From NCBI GenBank assembly GCA_963169325.1, contig CAUJEY010000067.1, positions 1-44,308 on the forward strand: DNA of 44,308 nt, given 5' to 3'. The stretch comes from Bacteroidota bacterium (GTDB taxonomy: Bacteria; Bacteroidota; Bacteroidia; Chitinophagales; Saprospiraceae). Positions 33,641 to 41,543 of this stretch are shown piece after piece. A program made the position numbers and the translations under genes. The number at the start of each line of letters is the position of its first letter. Within the stretch, counting starts at the first letter, position 1. Under the pieces are notes generated by a model. The model saw only the letters and a list, made by a program, of their open reading frames with translations. It did not search any database and had not been told where the DNA came from.

Positions 33641-34599
33641 TCACAGGCGGAGCGGGTTTTATCGGCTCCAACCTCGTTGAAAAATACATCAACGACGACC
33701 GCGTCTCTTTGGTGCGCGTCGTGGATGACCTCTCCAATGGATACTATGAGAACATCGCAGAATTCGTGGGTCATCCGAAATTTGAATTTCTCAAAGGCGA
33801 TATCTGCGACTATTCGGTTTGCGTGGAAGCCATGCGGGGAATTCATAAAGTAACCCACCAGGCGGCCCTGGGCTCGGTGCCGCGCTCGATCGAAAACCCG
33901 TCGCGCACCAACGAGGTGAACGTGGGCGGCACGGTCAATATCTTGCACGCCGCCAAATCGGCGGGGGTGGGGCGCGTGGTGCTGGCATTTTCGTCCAGTA
34001 CCTACGGCGATAGCCCCGAACTGCCCAAGGTGGAAGAACGAATCGGGCGGCCTTTGTCGCCTTATGCCGTGAGCAAGTACGCCGCCGAGTTGTACGCCGA
34101 AGTATTTGCCCGTACCTACGGACTGTCGTATGTCGGCCTGCGGTATTTCAATATTTTCGGCCCCCGCCAAAACGCGGATAACCCGTATGCCGCGGTTATC
34201 CCCATCTTCTGTAAGGCGTTTCTCGAAGACCGGCAGCCGCATATTCACGGCGATGGCAGCACCAGCCGTGATTTCACTTTTGTGGAAAACGCGCTGCACG
34301 CCAACGACCTGGCCCTGTTCACCGAAAATCAGGAAGCCCTGAATCAGGTGTACAATGTTGCCTGCGGCGAACAGGTCAACCTGAATGAAATGGTGGATAT
34401 GCTCCGGCAGATTACCGGGAAAGATATTCATGCCGTTCATGGCCCGGAACGCGCGGGCGACGTGAAACACTCCAAGGCTGATATTTCAAAAATAAAACGG
34501 TTTTTAGGTTATACGCCGCAGGTGCGCATGTATGAAGGCCTGAAGCGGGTATATGAATATAACCGGATGAAATATGCCGTTGAAATGGCCGGCGGGTAA
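33622..34599 (+). CDS. UDP-HexNAc/UDP-HexNAcA C4-epimerase-like SDR (WbpP/TviC type)
   Basis: 325 residues, extended SDR. Glycine-rich loop V-T-G-G-A-G-F-I-G-S-N at about residues 7-17; H-Q-A-A-L-G-S-V-P-R-S-I (about 84-95), which is typical of WbpP/TviC-type 4-epimerases acting on N-acetylated sugars; S-S-S-T-Y-G-D-S; the catalytic Y-A-V-S-K (about 151-155); and R-Y-F-N-I-F-G-P-R-Q. The enzyme interconverts gluco and galacto forms of UDP-GlcNAc or UDP-GlcNAcA. It could supply UDP-GalNAc(A), or act in the uronic acid branch with wbpB and wbpD. Its start lies within the end of the DUF354 gene. Confidence 0.87.
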   Translation: MGINLLVTGGAGFIGSNLVEKYINDDRVSLVRVVDDLSNGYYENIAEFVGHPKFEFLKGDICDYSVCVEAMRGIHKVTHQAALGSVPRSIENPSRTNEVNVGGTVNILHAAKSAGVGRVVLAFSSSTYGDSPELPKVEERIGRPLSPYAVSKYAAELYAEVFARTYGLSYVGLRYFNIFGPRQNADNPYAAVIPIFCKAFLEDRQPHIHGDGSTSRDFTFVENALHANDLALFTENQEALNQVYNVACGEQVNLNEMVDMLRQITGKDIHAVHGPERAGDVKHSKADISKIKRFLGYTPQVRMYEGLKRVYEYNRMKYAVEMAGG

Positions 34600-34613
34600 C
34601 ACTGGATGGGTAT

Positions 34614-34768
34614 GTGGCTTTATTATAAATAAACACGAAAATATGAACACAAAATTTTTTTAACACATAGATACATAGGCCACATAGTATTCGCCCTATG
34701 TGACCTATGTGCCTATGTGTTAAATAAAAATCTGCCATGTTTTTTAAAGTGATTTATGATACAGCCTC
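34614..34768. mobile_element. MITE-like palindromic element, copy 2
   Basis: A 155-bp relative of the element at 9733-9890. The right end ATTTATGATACAGCCTC (34752-34768) is nearly identical to copy 1, while the left end (34614-34630) has drifted but still pairs with its own right end at 14 of 17 bases. The central hairpin has 28-nt arms (34660-34687 and 34696-34723, three mismatches) and an 8-nt loop. Both copies share AAACACGAAAA and TCTGCCATGTTTTTTAAA flanks inside the ends. It lies between the epimerase gene and a deacetylase-like gene. Confidence 0.68.
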
Positions 34769-34827
34769 GCGCACATCACACACTTTTGGATTCATAATAC
34801 CCTCAATTTTAACTATTTTTCTTTGCC

Positions 34828-35628
34828 ATGCATGATTTTACCCTCGCCGTATACCGGCACTTGCTCGACAGTATGAAAACCGCCGGGTACCGGTTTCAAA
34901 CCTTCTCCCAATACCTCGGCGCCCCGGCCCAAAAGGTCATTTTACTCCGGCACGATGTAGACGACCGCAAACTGCATTCCCTCGAATTCGCCCGTATTCA
35001 GCATGAAAAAGGCATCGTCGGTTCTTATTACTTCCGCATGGTGCCGGAGAGTTTTGACGAAGGGGTGATTCGGGAAATTTACGACCTGGGGCACGAAGTG
35101 GGTTACCACTACGAGGATATGGATTTTGCTAAAGGCGACCCGCACCAGGCCATAAAACTGTTCGAACGGCACCTGGACCGGTTGCGAAAAATCGTACCGG
35201 TGGCGACGATCTGTATGCATGGCAGCCCGCGCTCCAGGTTCGACAACAAAGATGTGTGGAAACAATACGACTACCGGAATTACGGAATTATCGGCGAGCC
35301 GTATTTCGACCTGAATTACAAATCCGTATTCTACCTGACCGACACCGGACGGCGTTGGGACGGGCATGCCGTCAGTGTGCGCGACAAAGTGGAGGATCAC
35401 TTCGGTCTGCGTTTTCACACCACACGGCAAATTATTCATTGCCTCGAGCAGGGTAAATTCCCGGAAAAAGCCATGATTAATTTTCACCCGCAGCGCTGGA
35501 CCGATGATCGTCGTCTTTGGTTGGTGGATAAGCACCGGCAAAATCTGAAAAATGCCGTCAAATACGTATTGATTAAGGTTAGAAAGCCCGCCAAAAAACA
35601 GGAATCCATCTTACATGCCCAAAAATAA
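34828..35628 (+). CDS. Polysaccharide-deacetylase-like protein (R-H-D-V-D type)
   Basis: 266 residues. A deacetylase-fold protein of the WalW-like type: the first metal motif reads L-L-R-H-D-V-D-D (about residues 38-45), followed by G-S-Y-Y-F-R-M and G-H-E-V-G-Y-H-Y-E-D (about 89-98). Later M-H-G-S-P and I-N-F-H-P-Q-R-W supply possible active-site histidines. The tail is basic. It has no signal peptide. Related to the protein at 39765 but only distantly to the classical NodB-type genes at 18276 and 30584. Substrate unknown. The MITE-like element upstream separates it from the epimerase gene. Confidence 0.77.
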   Translation: MHDFTLAVYRHLLDSMKTAGYRFQTFSQYLGAPAQKVILLRHDVDDRKLHSLEFARIQHEKGIVGSYYFRMVPESFDEGVIREIYDLGHEVGYHYEDMDFAKGDPHQAIKLFERHLDRLRKIVPVATICMHGSPRSRFDNKDVWKQYDYRNYGIIGEPYFDLNYKSVFYLTDTGRRWDGHAVSVRDKVEDHFGLRFHTTRQIIHCLEQGKFPEKAMINFHPQRWTDDRRLWLVDKHRQNLKNAVKYVLIKVRKPAKKQESILHAQK

Positions 35629-35766
35629 CGGGCTCCGTTTGAGGGAAATCTGTCTCCGGGCTTGAGAATTTGAATTTTGTTTTTTTAGAATAACGAGCAA
35701 GTTTTACAATAATGGCATTATTTTAGCCATTAGTTGAATGACTACTTTTAATCCACCCCATTTTGT

Positions 35767-35782
35767 GTGTTGTACGCAACAC
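35767..35782. other. Small perfect hairpin upstream of FemAB copy 2
   Basis: GTGTTG-TACG-CAACAC is a 6-bp stem with a 4-nt loop in the AT-rich gap between the deacetylase-like gene and the FemAB copy. A similar small palindrome (AATGGC...GCCATT) is about 45 bp upstream. They may be operators or mRNA hairpins; no family is recognised. Confidence 0.3.
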
Positions 35783-35841
35783 GGCCTGTTACGCGTCTCT
35801 GTAATTGTGATTTTTTATTACGAAATATCACATACAGAAGA

Positions 35842-36879
35842 ATGGCAATACAAGTTTTACGCTACACCGGATACGATCAATTGAAAAAAAGCATCTATTT
35901 TGCTGATTTTCAACAATATATCGGACAGGCGCCACACGCGAATTTTTTCCAAAGTCCGGAATTTTTACAATTTATTGAACCTGTGCAGGGCTACAAGCCC
36001 TTTGTACTGCTGGCCGTATCTGCCGGGTCGGGCAAGGTATGCGGCTCCTTGCTCGGCGTAGTCCAATCCGATGGCGGCGCCGTAAAATCCTTTTTCTCCC
36101 GAAGGTTGATTGTTTGGGGTGGGCCGATCCTGGCGACTACTGCGGATACGAGTGCCGTGGTTAAAATCCTGCTGCAGGAGATGAAAAAGTATGCCCGGGG
36201 AAATGCCATTTTTATCGAATTCCGGAACTTATTCGATTGCGCCGAATTGCAGAAGGTCTTCGAGTCCTGTGGGTTTCGCTTCCACCCGCATCTGAACTAT
36301 CTCGTCAAAATTGACGAAGTATCGGCTGTCAAAGGGCGTTTGAGCACCAACCGCAAACGGCAAATCAAATCCAGCCTGGCTACCGGCGCCGTGATTACGG
36401 AGCCAGAGTCGGATGCCGATATAAAGGCTTTTTATCAACTTTTAAAAGAGCTGTACGCCGAAAAGGTAAAGAAGCCGTTGCCGGGCATCGGGTTGTTCAT
36501 GCAGTTTTGTAAATCGCCGTTTGCCAAAACCTTTTTAGTCAAATACGAAGGAAAAGTGGTGGGCGGCAGCGCCGGCCCGATCTACCGCGGCCAGGTACTT
36601 TATCAATGGTACGTGTGTGGTAGCAACACCGCCATTAAGGGTTTGTATCCGAGCGTCCTGGCTACCTGGGCGCCCATCGAGTACGGCCTGAAACACGGCT
36701 ACCAAAAATTTGATTTTATGGGGGCAGGCCGGCCCGGGGAGGAATACGGTGTCCGGGAGTTCAAAGCCCGTTTCGGCGGCGAGGAGGTGTGTTATGGCCG
36801 CTTCGAAATGGTACTCAACCAATCCTTGTATCGTGTCGGCAAACTGGGTTTAAAAGTTTATCAAACCATCCGTCCATGA
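35842..36879 (+). CDS. FemAB-like GNAT acyl/aminoacyltransferase, module copy 2
   Basis: 345 residues from the ATG at 35842, the start that aligns with copy 1; the open frame continues 25 codons upstream into AT-rich DNA. Same landmarks as the copy at 31563: N-F-F-Q-S-P-E-F, W-G-G-P-I-L, S-T-N-R-K-R-Q-I-K-S, L-V-K-Y-E-G-K-V-V-G-G-S, Q-W-Y-V-C-G, F-D-F-M-G-A-G-R-P. Overall identity looks near 75 percent. The C-terminal stretch from G-V-R-E-F-K-A-R-F-G-G to V-Y-Q-T-I-R is almost identical. It overlaps the DUF354 gene by ATGA, so the coupling is kept in both modules. Confidence 0.82.
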   Translation: MAIQVLRYTGYDQLKKSIYFADFQQYIGQAPHANFFQSPEFLQFIEPVQGYKPFVLLAVSAGSGKVCGSLLGVVQSDGGAVKSFFSRRLIVWGGPILATTADTSAVVKILLQEMKKYARGNAIFIEFRNLFDCAELQKVFESCGFRFHPHLNYLVKIDEVSAVKGRLSTNRKRQIKSSLATGAVITEPESDADIKAFYQLLKELYAEKVKKPLPGIGLFMQFCKSPFAKTFLVKYEGKVVGGSAGPIYRGQVLYQWYVCGSNTAIKGLYPSVLATWAPIEYGLKHGYQKFDFMGAGRPGEEYGVREFKARFGGEEVCYGRFEMVLNQSLYRVGKLGLKVYQTIRP

Positions 36880-37979
36880 GAATCATATTCGACATTGGAC
36901 ACCCTGCCCACGTGCATTTGTTCAAACACTTAGCCCGCCTCCTGATGAAAAACGGAGCGGAAGTGCTTTTTACCGCGCGCGACAAAGAATTTGAGTTGGA
37001 TTTGTTGAAAGCGGAAGGTTTTCCATTCATCAGCTTCGGAAAACATTACCGGAGCCTGCGCGGCAAACTTTGGGGCTTGGTCAAATTCGGCATCCGAATG
37101 TACCTGACCGGCCTGCGATTTAAGCCGGACCTGTTCATCAGTCACGGTACACCTTATGCCGCCCACGCCGCATTTTTGTTGGGCGCTAAAAATTTAGCCA
37201 TCGAGGATACCGGCAATATGGAGCAGGTTATGCTGTACCGTCCGTTTACCGATGCCATACTTACCCCGGATGTTTTGACCAAGAATCTTGGTTCAAAGCA
37301 AATCCGATATAAAAGTTACCATGAAATCGCTTACCTGCATCCTGAATTTTTTACGCCAAACCCTGCTATTTTATCCTGGCTGGGCGTAGAAGCGGGCGAA
37401 GAATACGCCATCGTCCGGTTTATTTCCTGGAATGCCTCCCACGATGTCGGACGCAAGGGTTTGTCGGCAGAAGACAAAGTTAGCCTGATCAAAAAATTGT
37501 CGGAACGGATGAAGGTGTTTATCACTTCCGAAAGGGGCGTATCTGCAGAGATGCAGCCTTATTGCCTGGCCATACCGCCTGACAAATTCCACGATGCCTT
37601 GAACTACGCTGCTATCGTGATTAGTGAAGGTACCACTACAGCGGTAGAGGCCGGCATTCTTGGCACACCTTGTGTATATATTAGTTCCTACGAGGCGCCA
37701 AACTGCCAGGAAATGGAAGAATTTGGGTTGATATTCAATTCCATTGAATCCGGTAAAGTATTCAGTATGATCGATACCGTTTTGAACGAAAAGCGGGAAA
37801 TTTTCCGGGAGAGAAGTAAAATATTTTTGGATACGAAAATAAATGCGACGAGGTATTACTACGAGTTTATCCTGGAGCGTTACCAAAAAAATAAGGCGCT
37901 CAGGAATTTAAACTTGCTTGCGGCGAGTGCGGCTCATGAGCCCCCTCAACTTAAACAACCAGATTTTGAAGCGCCTTAG
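36876..37979 (+). CDS. DUF354-family protein (GT-B-like), module copy 2
   Basis: 367 residues. The first 51 residues are identical to those of copy 1 at 32582, with about 95 percent nucleotide identity there; the rest is about 75-80 percent identical. Conserved landmarks are E-D-T-G-N-M-E-Q, F-I-S-W-N-A-S-H-D-V-G, V-F-I-T-S-E-R-G-V and S-E-G-T-T-T-A-V-E-A-G-I-L-G-T-P. The C-terminus is longer by about 15 residues and unrelated to copy 1. It presumably performs the same type of reaction on a different residue. It is the last gene before the 650-bp non-coding leader. Confidence 0.8.
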   Translation: MRIIFDIGHPAHVHLFKHLARLLMKNGAEVLFTARDKEFELDLLKAEGFPFISFGKHYRSLRGKLWGLVKFGIRMYLTGLRFKPDLFISHGTPYAAHAAFLLGAKNLAIEDTGNMEQVMLYRPFTDAILTPDVLTKNLGSKQIRYKSYHEIAYLHPEFFTPNPAILSWLGVEAGEEYAIVRFISWNASHDVGRKGLSAEDKVSLIKKLSERMKVFITSERGVSAEMQPYCLAIPPDKFHDALNYAAIVISEGTTTAVEAGILGTPCVYISSYEAPNCQEMEEFGLIFNSIESGKVFSMIDTVLNEKREIFRERSKIFLDTKINATRYYYEFILERYQKNKALRNLNLLAASAAHEPPQLKQPDFEAP

Positions 37980-38629
37980 CTTACCCGGGCCAATATTTTA
38001 ACATATAAAACCAATAACAATATTCTTACTGTGCAGGATTGGCATAATTTTGGTTGATAAAATCCCCGTGCAAATATATTTTGCCCCTAATATAAATAGG
38101 GTATTTTGATATAACGCTTTTTTGGTACATCTTTAAACGCTAAACCGGACAACCTTTTTTCTATGATTATTTTTACATTAACTGTTGCATATTCGCTCAG
38201 AAACCATGAATTTCGCATTTGCTAAGATCAGTATTTATTTAGGTTAATCCATAAGGTTGTCTGATTCTCGCTTATTTACCTTTATCATTGTTGCCGCCTC
38301 CCGCCTTTTAATTAACGGCAACTATGGTTTGCCTTCTTGGTACTAATCTTCAGAGTATTTTCCTCCACCTCTGTAATTTTAATCAGCACGCATCAATACG
38401 ATCAACTTATGCCGTCCTTATCCAGGATGGGCTTCTGTGCGTGCGATTAATTCTCCCTGGCATTAGATATCGGCGTATTTAAGAAATTAAACTGTTTTGA
38501 AGGTTTATCCGGTTTATAAAATATTTATAGACTCGTATAAGCCCCTATAAATTATTTTTTTAATCCCCTCCCCCCGTATCATGGTTGTAACAATTTTAGT
38601 GGAAAAAACACACTTAAAAAACACGAAAC
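37980..38629. other. 650-bp AT-rich leader/intergenic region before the sugar transferase gene
   Basis: The longest gene-free stretch inside the locus, clearly AT-rich. I see no coding sequence. It contains several inverted repeats: CCCTA-N7-TAGGG (38085-38101), a bipartite stem-loop (38381-38448, listed separately) and TTTATAG-N14-CTATAAA (38524-38551) followed by a T-run, which could be a weak terminator or attenuator. A poor promoter-like TACCTTTA lies at 38277-38284 with TTG 17 bases upstream. The region probably carries the promoter and a regulated leader for the final three genes. Confidence 0.5.
38381..38448 (+). ncRNA. Candidate structured leader RNA
   Basis: The outer stem pairs AATCAGCACGCA (38381-38392) with TGCGTGCGATT (38438-38448), with one bulged base. 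Inside, GCCGTCC pairs with GGATGGGC around the loop TTATCCA, with a small internal loop. This two-stem arrangement about 180 nt upstream of the sugar transferase start is more than expected for an AT-rich spacer. It matches no riboswitch consensus that I recognise, including c-di-GMP-I. Confidence 0.3.
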
Positions 38630-39733
38630 ATGGATATGGTTATTAGCCAAATGAAACACTCCAGCGCAGTGCCTCAGCGCGGCTTGGATGGTAGCATTCC
38701 GGACGTATTCTCCCGGTTAATTGAACGGAATATCAACTTGTTAATTACAGGGGATCCCGTTCTGCTGGATGTCACCGCATCACTGAAGGAAGCGCACTTT
38801 GCTGCTGCAAACGGGGGGGAATCCGGTGTAGCCTGCATCGTCAATCAACATCAGTTGAACGATATGCGCTACATGAACAAATTTCTGGAATCCATCAATC
38901 AAAATTTGCCGCAGGGTGGATACTTTATCGGATGTGTGGAAACATCTGCGAGCCGGAAAAAACGAATTTTGAGTTTATTTCCCAAACCGTTAAATACGAT
39001 CTGGTACGTTTTTGATTACCTGATCAGCCGGGTTTGGCCTAAACTCCCTTACCTTCGGAGCGTTTATTTTGCGCTGACAAAAGGCAAGAACCGGGTAATT
39101 TCCGAAATGGAAGCTTACGGGCGCTTGTATTCCTGTGGGTTCCGGCTGGTCGACAGCGAAGAAACGGACGGTAAGTTGTATTTCGTCGCGGAAAAAACCG
39201 GCGAGCCGGACTACAATACCGAGGCTACATACGGGCCGTTCATCAAGTTGCGCCGGGTGGGCAAAAACGGGAAGATTGTCAAAGTGTATAAAATGCGTAC
39301 CATGTACCCGTATTCCGAATACGTTCAGGAGTTTATATACGAACGCAATGGCGCGGGCGGCATCGGTACCGGTTCCAAGTTCAACAATGATCCCCGGATC
39401 ACCACGGTGGGCCGTTTCATGCGGAAATACTGGATAGACGAACTACCCATGTTATATAATTTGATACGGGGCGACTTAAAGTTATTCGGGGTACGACCCA
39501 TCAGCAAACATTATTTCAGTTTGTATCCGGAGGAGTTCCGGGAGTTCCGGAAAAACTTCAAGCCAGGATTGGTACCGCCGGTGTACGTTGAAATTCCCAA
39601 AACACTGGATGATACCGTCGAAATAGAACGTCGCTACCTGCAGGCATACCAACGCCAACCTCTATTGACCGATGTGAAATATTTTTATAAGGCGCTGTAT
39701 AATATCTTTATCAAACGAGTTCGCAGTTGCTGA
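38630..39733 (+). CDS. Sugar-phosphate (priming) transferase with atypical N-terminal region
   Basis: 367 residues. The C-terminal ~180 residues are a bacterial sugar transferase (polyprenyl-phosphate sugar-phosphate transferase) domain: V-Y-K-M-R-T-M-Y-P (variant of K-F-R-T-M), N-D-P-R-I-T-T-V-G-R-F-M-R-K, then W-I-D-E-L-P-M-L-Y-N-L with the catalytic Asp-Glu pair, G-D-L-K-L-F-G-V-R-P and K-P-G-L-V-P-P. The usual membrane-inserted helix before the catalytic part is absent. Residues ~1-185 instead resemble, weakly, the later part of a class I methyltransferase: L-N-D-M-R-Y-M-N-K-F-L, G-G-Y-F-I-G-C-V-E-T and L-Y-S-C-G-F-R-L-V-D, with no G-x-G-x-G motif. This enzyme should start the repeat unit on undecaprenyl phosphate. 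It lies far from wzx/wzc, behind its own leader. Confidence 0.83.
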   Translation: MDMVISQMKHSSAVPQRGLDGSIPDVFSRLIERNINLLITGDPVLLDVTASLKEAHFAAANGGESGVACIVNQHQLNDMRYMNKFLESINQNLPQGGYFIGCVETSASRKKRILSLFPKPLNTIWYVFDYLISRVWPKLPYLRSVYFALTKGKNRVISEMEAYGRLYSCGFRLVDSEETDGKLYFVAEKTGEPDYNTEATYGPFIKLRRVGKNGKIVKVYKMRTMYPYSEYVQEFIYERNGAGGIGTGSKFNNDPRITTVGRFMRKYWIDELPMLYNLIRGDLKLFGVRPISKHYFSLYPEEFREFRKNFKPGLVPPVYVEIPKTLDDTVEIERRYLQAYQRQPLLTDVKYFYKALYNIFIKRVRSC

Positions 39734-39764
39734 AAACCGCAAGAAAAAAGCAAAATAATTTTAT

Positions 39765-40553
39765 ATGGTTAATCCTTTACTTTCGCATGCCCAACACAAC
39801 GTCGTTGTTCCTGATCAAGATGTCCTCCAGCAATGGAAGACGCCCGATAACCGATTCGGTTCTTATGAGGATTTTTTGAAGGGCTTTCAAACCCAAGGCT
39901 ACCGTTTTACCTTTTTTAATGAAATAAACCAGCCTAAGAAACAAATTGCCCTTCGTCATGATATAGACTTTGATACCAATTTTGCGTTACAATCGGCTTT
40001 GATTGAATCAAAATTGGGTATAAAGGCGACTTATTTTTTTCTCCTGCGTTCCAATTTCTACAATATCCTCTCTCCGCAGGATTTTGAAAATATACAGTTT
40101 ATCCGCAAACTGGGCCACTGTGTCAGCATACATTTCGACCCATCCATTTATGAGGACTTTCACAAAGGCCTGCAACTGGAAGTAGATCTGTTCCGGGAAA
40201 TATTCTACCTCGATGTCAATATCATCAGCCTGCACCGGCCTAATACCTTTTTTCAGGAATTGGATCAACCGATCTATGGGATCGAACACACCTATCAGTC
40301 CAAATATTTCCGGGATATAAAATATTTTGCCGATTCAACCGGCGTATGGCGATTCGGCCACCCCTTTGATTCGTTAGAATTTTCCCTGCAAAAATCCCTG
40401 CATATCCTGATCCACCCGATCTGGTGGATGTTGGACGAGCCTTCCTCCAACTTAGACAAATTAAAAGTGTATTTTGAACAAAGAGTGCAGGCCTTGAAAA
40501 GAGAATTCTCCAACAACTGTATCCCATTTCGGAAAATAAATGAAAGCCTTTGA
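39765..40553 (+). CDS. Polysaccharide-deacetylase-like protein (R-H-D-I-D type)
   Basis: 262 residues. L-R-H-D-I-D-F-D at about residues 64-71 is the metal/catalytic aspartate motif of WalW-like deacetylases, followed by A-T-Y-F-F-L-L and G-H-C-V-S-I-H-F-D-P (about 116-125). S-L-H-R-P-N and I-L-I-H-P-I-W-W come later. The same order is seen in the 34828 protein, with low overall identity. No signal peptide. It overlaps the formyltransferase gene by 14 nt, so an amine released by deacetylation could be re-acylated with formate. That functional link is inference from the coupling. Confidence 0.77.
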   Translation: MVNPLLSHAQHNVVVPDQDVLQQWKTPDNRFGSYEDFLKGFQTQGYRFTFFNEINQPKKQIALRHDIDFDTNFALQSALIESKLGIKATYFFLLRSNFYNILSPQDFENIQFIRKLGHCVSIHFDPSIYEDFHKGLQLEVDLFREIFYLDVNIISLHRPNTFFQELDQPIYGIEHTYQSKYFRDIKYFADSTGVWRFGHPFDSLEFSLQKSLHILIHPIWWMLDEPSSNLDKLKVYFEQRVQALKREFSNNCIPFRKINESL

Positions 40554-41541
40554 TAATATTGCGGTGTTCGGATGCAAAACGACAACCCTTTTTTTACTCC
40601 ATAACCTGAATATCCCGCATAGAGTACGCCACCTGATCACCATCAGCCCGGAAAACGGGCAGAAGCACGAGGTGGCCGATTACTCCGACCTGACAGCGTA
40701 TGCAGCCGAAAAAGGTATTCAGCTATATCAGGCTAAATATTATTCGCTCAAGCACCCGGAGGATCAGGCGTATATCAACGCCTTAAACCTCGATATCGCT
40801 TTTGTGATCGGGTGGCAGCGGCTGATACCGGCTGAGGTGCTCTCCGGATTGACGATCGGCGCCTTCGGCATGCACGGCAGTTCGATGAATTTACCCCTCG
40901 GCCGCGGGCGCTCACCCATGAACTGGTCGATTATTGAAGGCCGGCAAGCATTCTATACCAACCTGTTCCGGTACGATCCCGGGGTGGATTCGGGTGATAT
41001 CGTCGATACCTTCAAGTTTCAGATGACGGAACGCGACACGGCCGAGACGATGCATTTCAAAAATACCCTGGCGATGAAGTACCTGATCGAAAGAAACATC
41101 GGCGGGCTGGCGCGAAATGAATTTACCCTGACGAAACAGGACGACTCCCTGACCCCGACCTATTATCCCAAGCGGGAGCCCCAGGATAGCCTGATTGATT
41201 GGAACCTGGATGTTCAGTCGATCGAACGTTTCGTCCGGGCCGTTACCCGCCCGTTTAATGGTGCTTTTACCTTTGCCGGCGAACAAAAAATAACCATCTG
41301 GGACGCACAGGTTTTTGACCTGAACGATTTCGGCTACGAAAAGGCGCACCCAGGTACGGTGGTGGCCATTTTCGAAAGTGGAAAATTTTTGATAAAATGT
41401 TTTGGCGGCTTACTCCTGGTAAATAGCCACGACGCCGGTTGCCCGATACAATCCGGACTGCAATTTTCATCGAACGGATTGGTCGTCAAACAATTTGAAC
41501 GCAATCCACAGGGTTTTTTTGATGTTGTTGAGGGCCACTGA
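40540..41541 (+). CDS. Sugar N-formyltransferase-like protein (Fmt fold)
   Basis: 333 residues. N-terminal formyltransferase domain with a variant catalytic region: I-G-A-F-G-M-H-G-S-S-M-N-L-P-L-G-R-G-R-S-P-M-N-W (histidine near residue 111; the usual form is x-x-H-x-S-L-L-P-x-x-R-G-x-x-P), then D-S-G-D-I-V-D (catalytic Asp region, about 150-156). The C-terminal part has the P-F-N-G-A-F-T-F segment typical of the Fmt C-terminal domain. Known homologues use 10-formyl-THF to formylate 3- or 4-amino sugars on nucleotides. The upstream deacetylase-like gene and the CDP-amino-sugar genes could supply the amine. The stop is only 2 bp from the convergent carboxylase gene, so transcription units meet tail to tail. 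Confidence 0.83.
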   Translation: MKAFDNIAVFGCKTTTLFLLHNLNIPHRVRHLITISPENGQKHEVADYSDLTAYAAEKGIQLYQAKYYSLKHPEDQAYINALNLDIAFVIGWQRLIPAEVLSGLTIGAFGMHGSSMNLPLGRGRSPMNWSIIEGRQAFYTNLFRYDPGVDSGDIVDTFKFQMTERDTAETMHFKNTLAMKYLIERNIGGLARNEFTLTKQDDSLTPTYYPKREPQDSLIDWNLDVQSIERFVRAVTRPFNGAFTFAGEQKITIWDAQVFDLNDFGYEKAHPGTVVAIFESGKFLIKCFGGLLLVNSHDAGCPIQSGLQFSSNGLVVKQFERNPQGFFDVVEGH

Positions 41542-41543
41542 TA

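Noticed and set aside
18276-37979. Exosortase/PEP-CTERM-type exopolysaccharide locus
   Set aside because: FemAB-like, AsnB and deacetylase genes recall those loci, but no exosortase membrane protein and no PEP-CTERM substrate were found in the window.
38381-38448. c-di-GMP riboswitch in the sugar transferase leader
   Set aside because: The stem-loop lacks the conserved GEMM core sequences; kept only as an unassigned structured RNA candidate.
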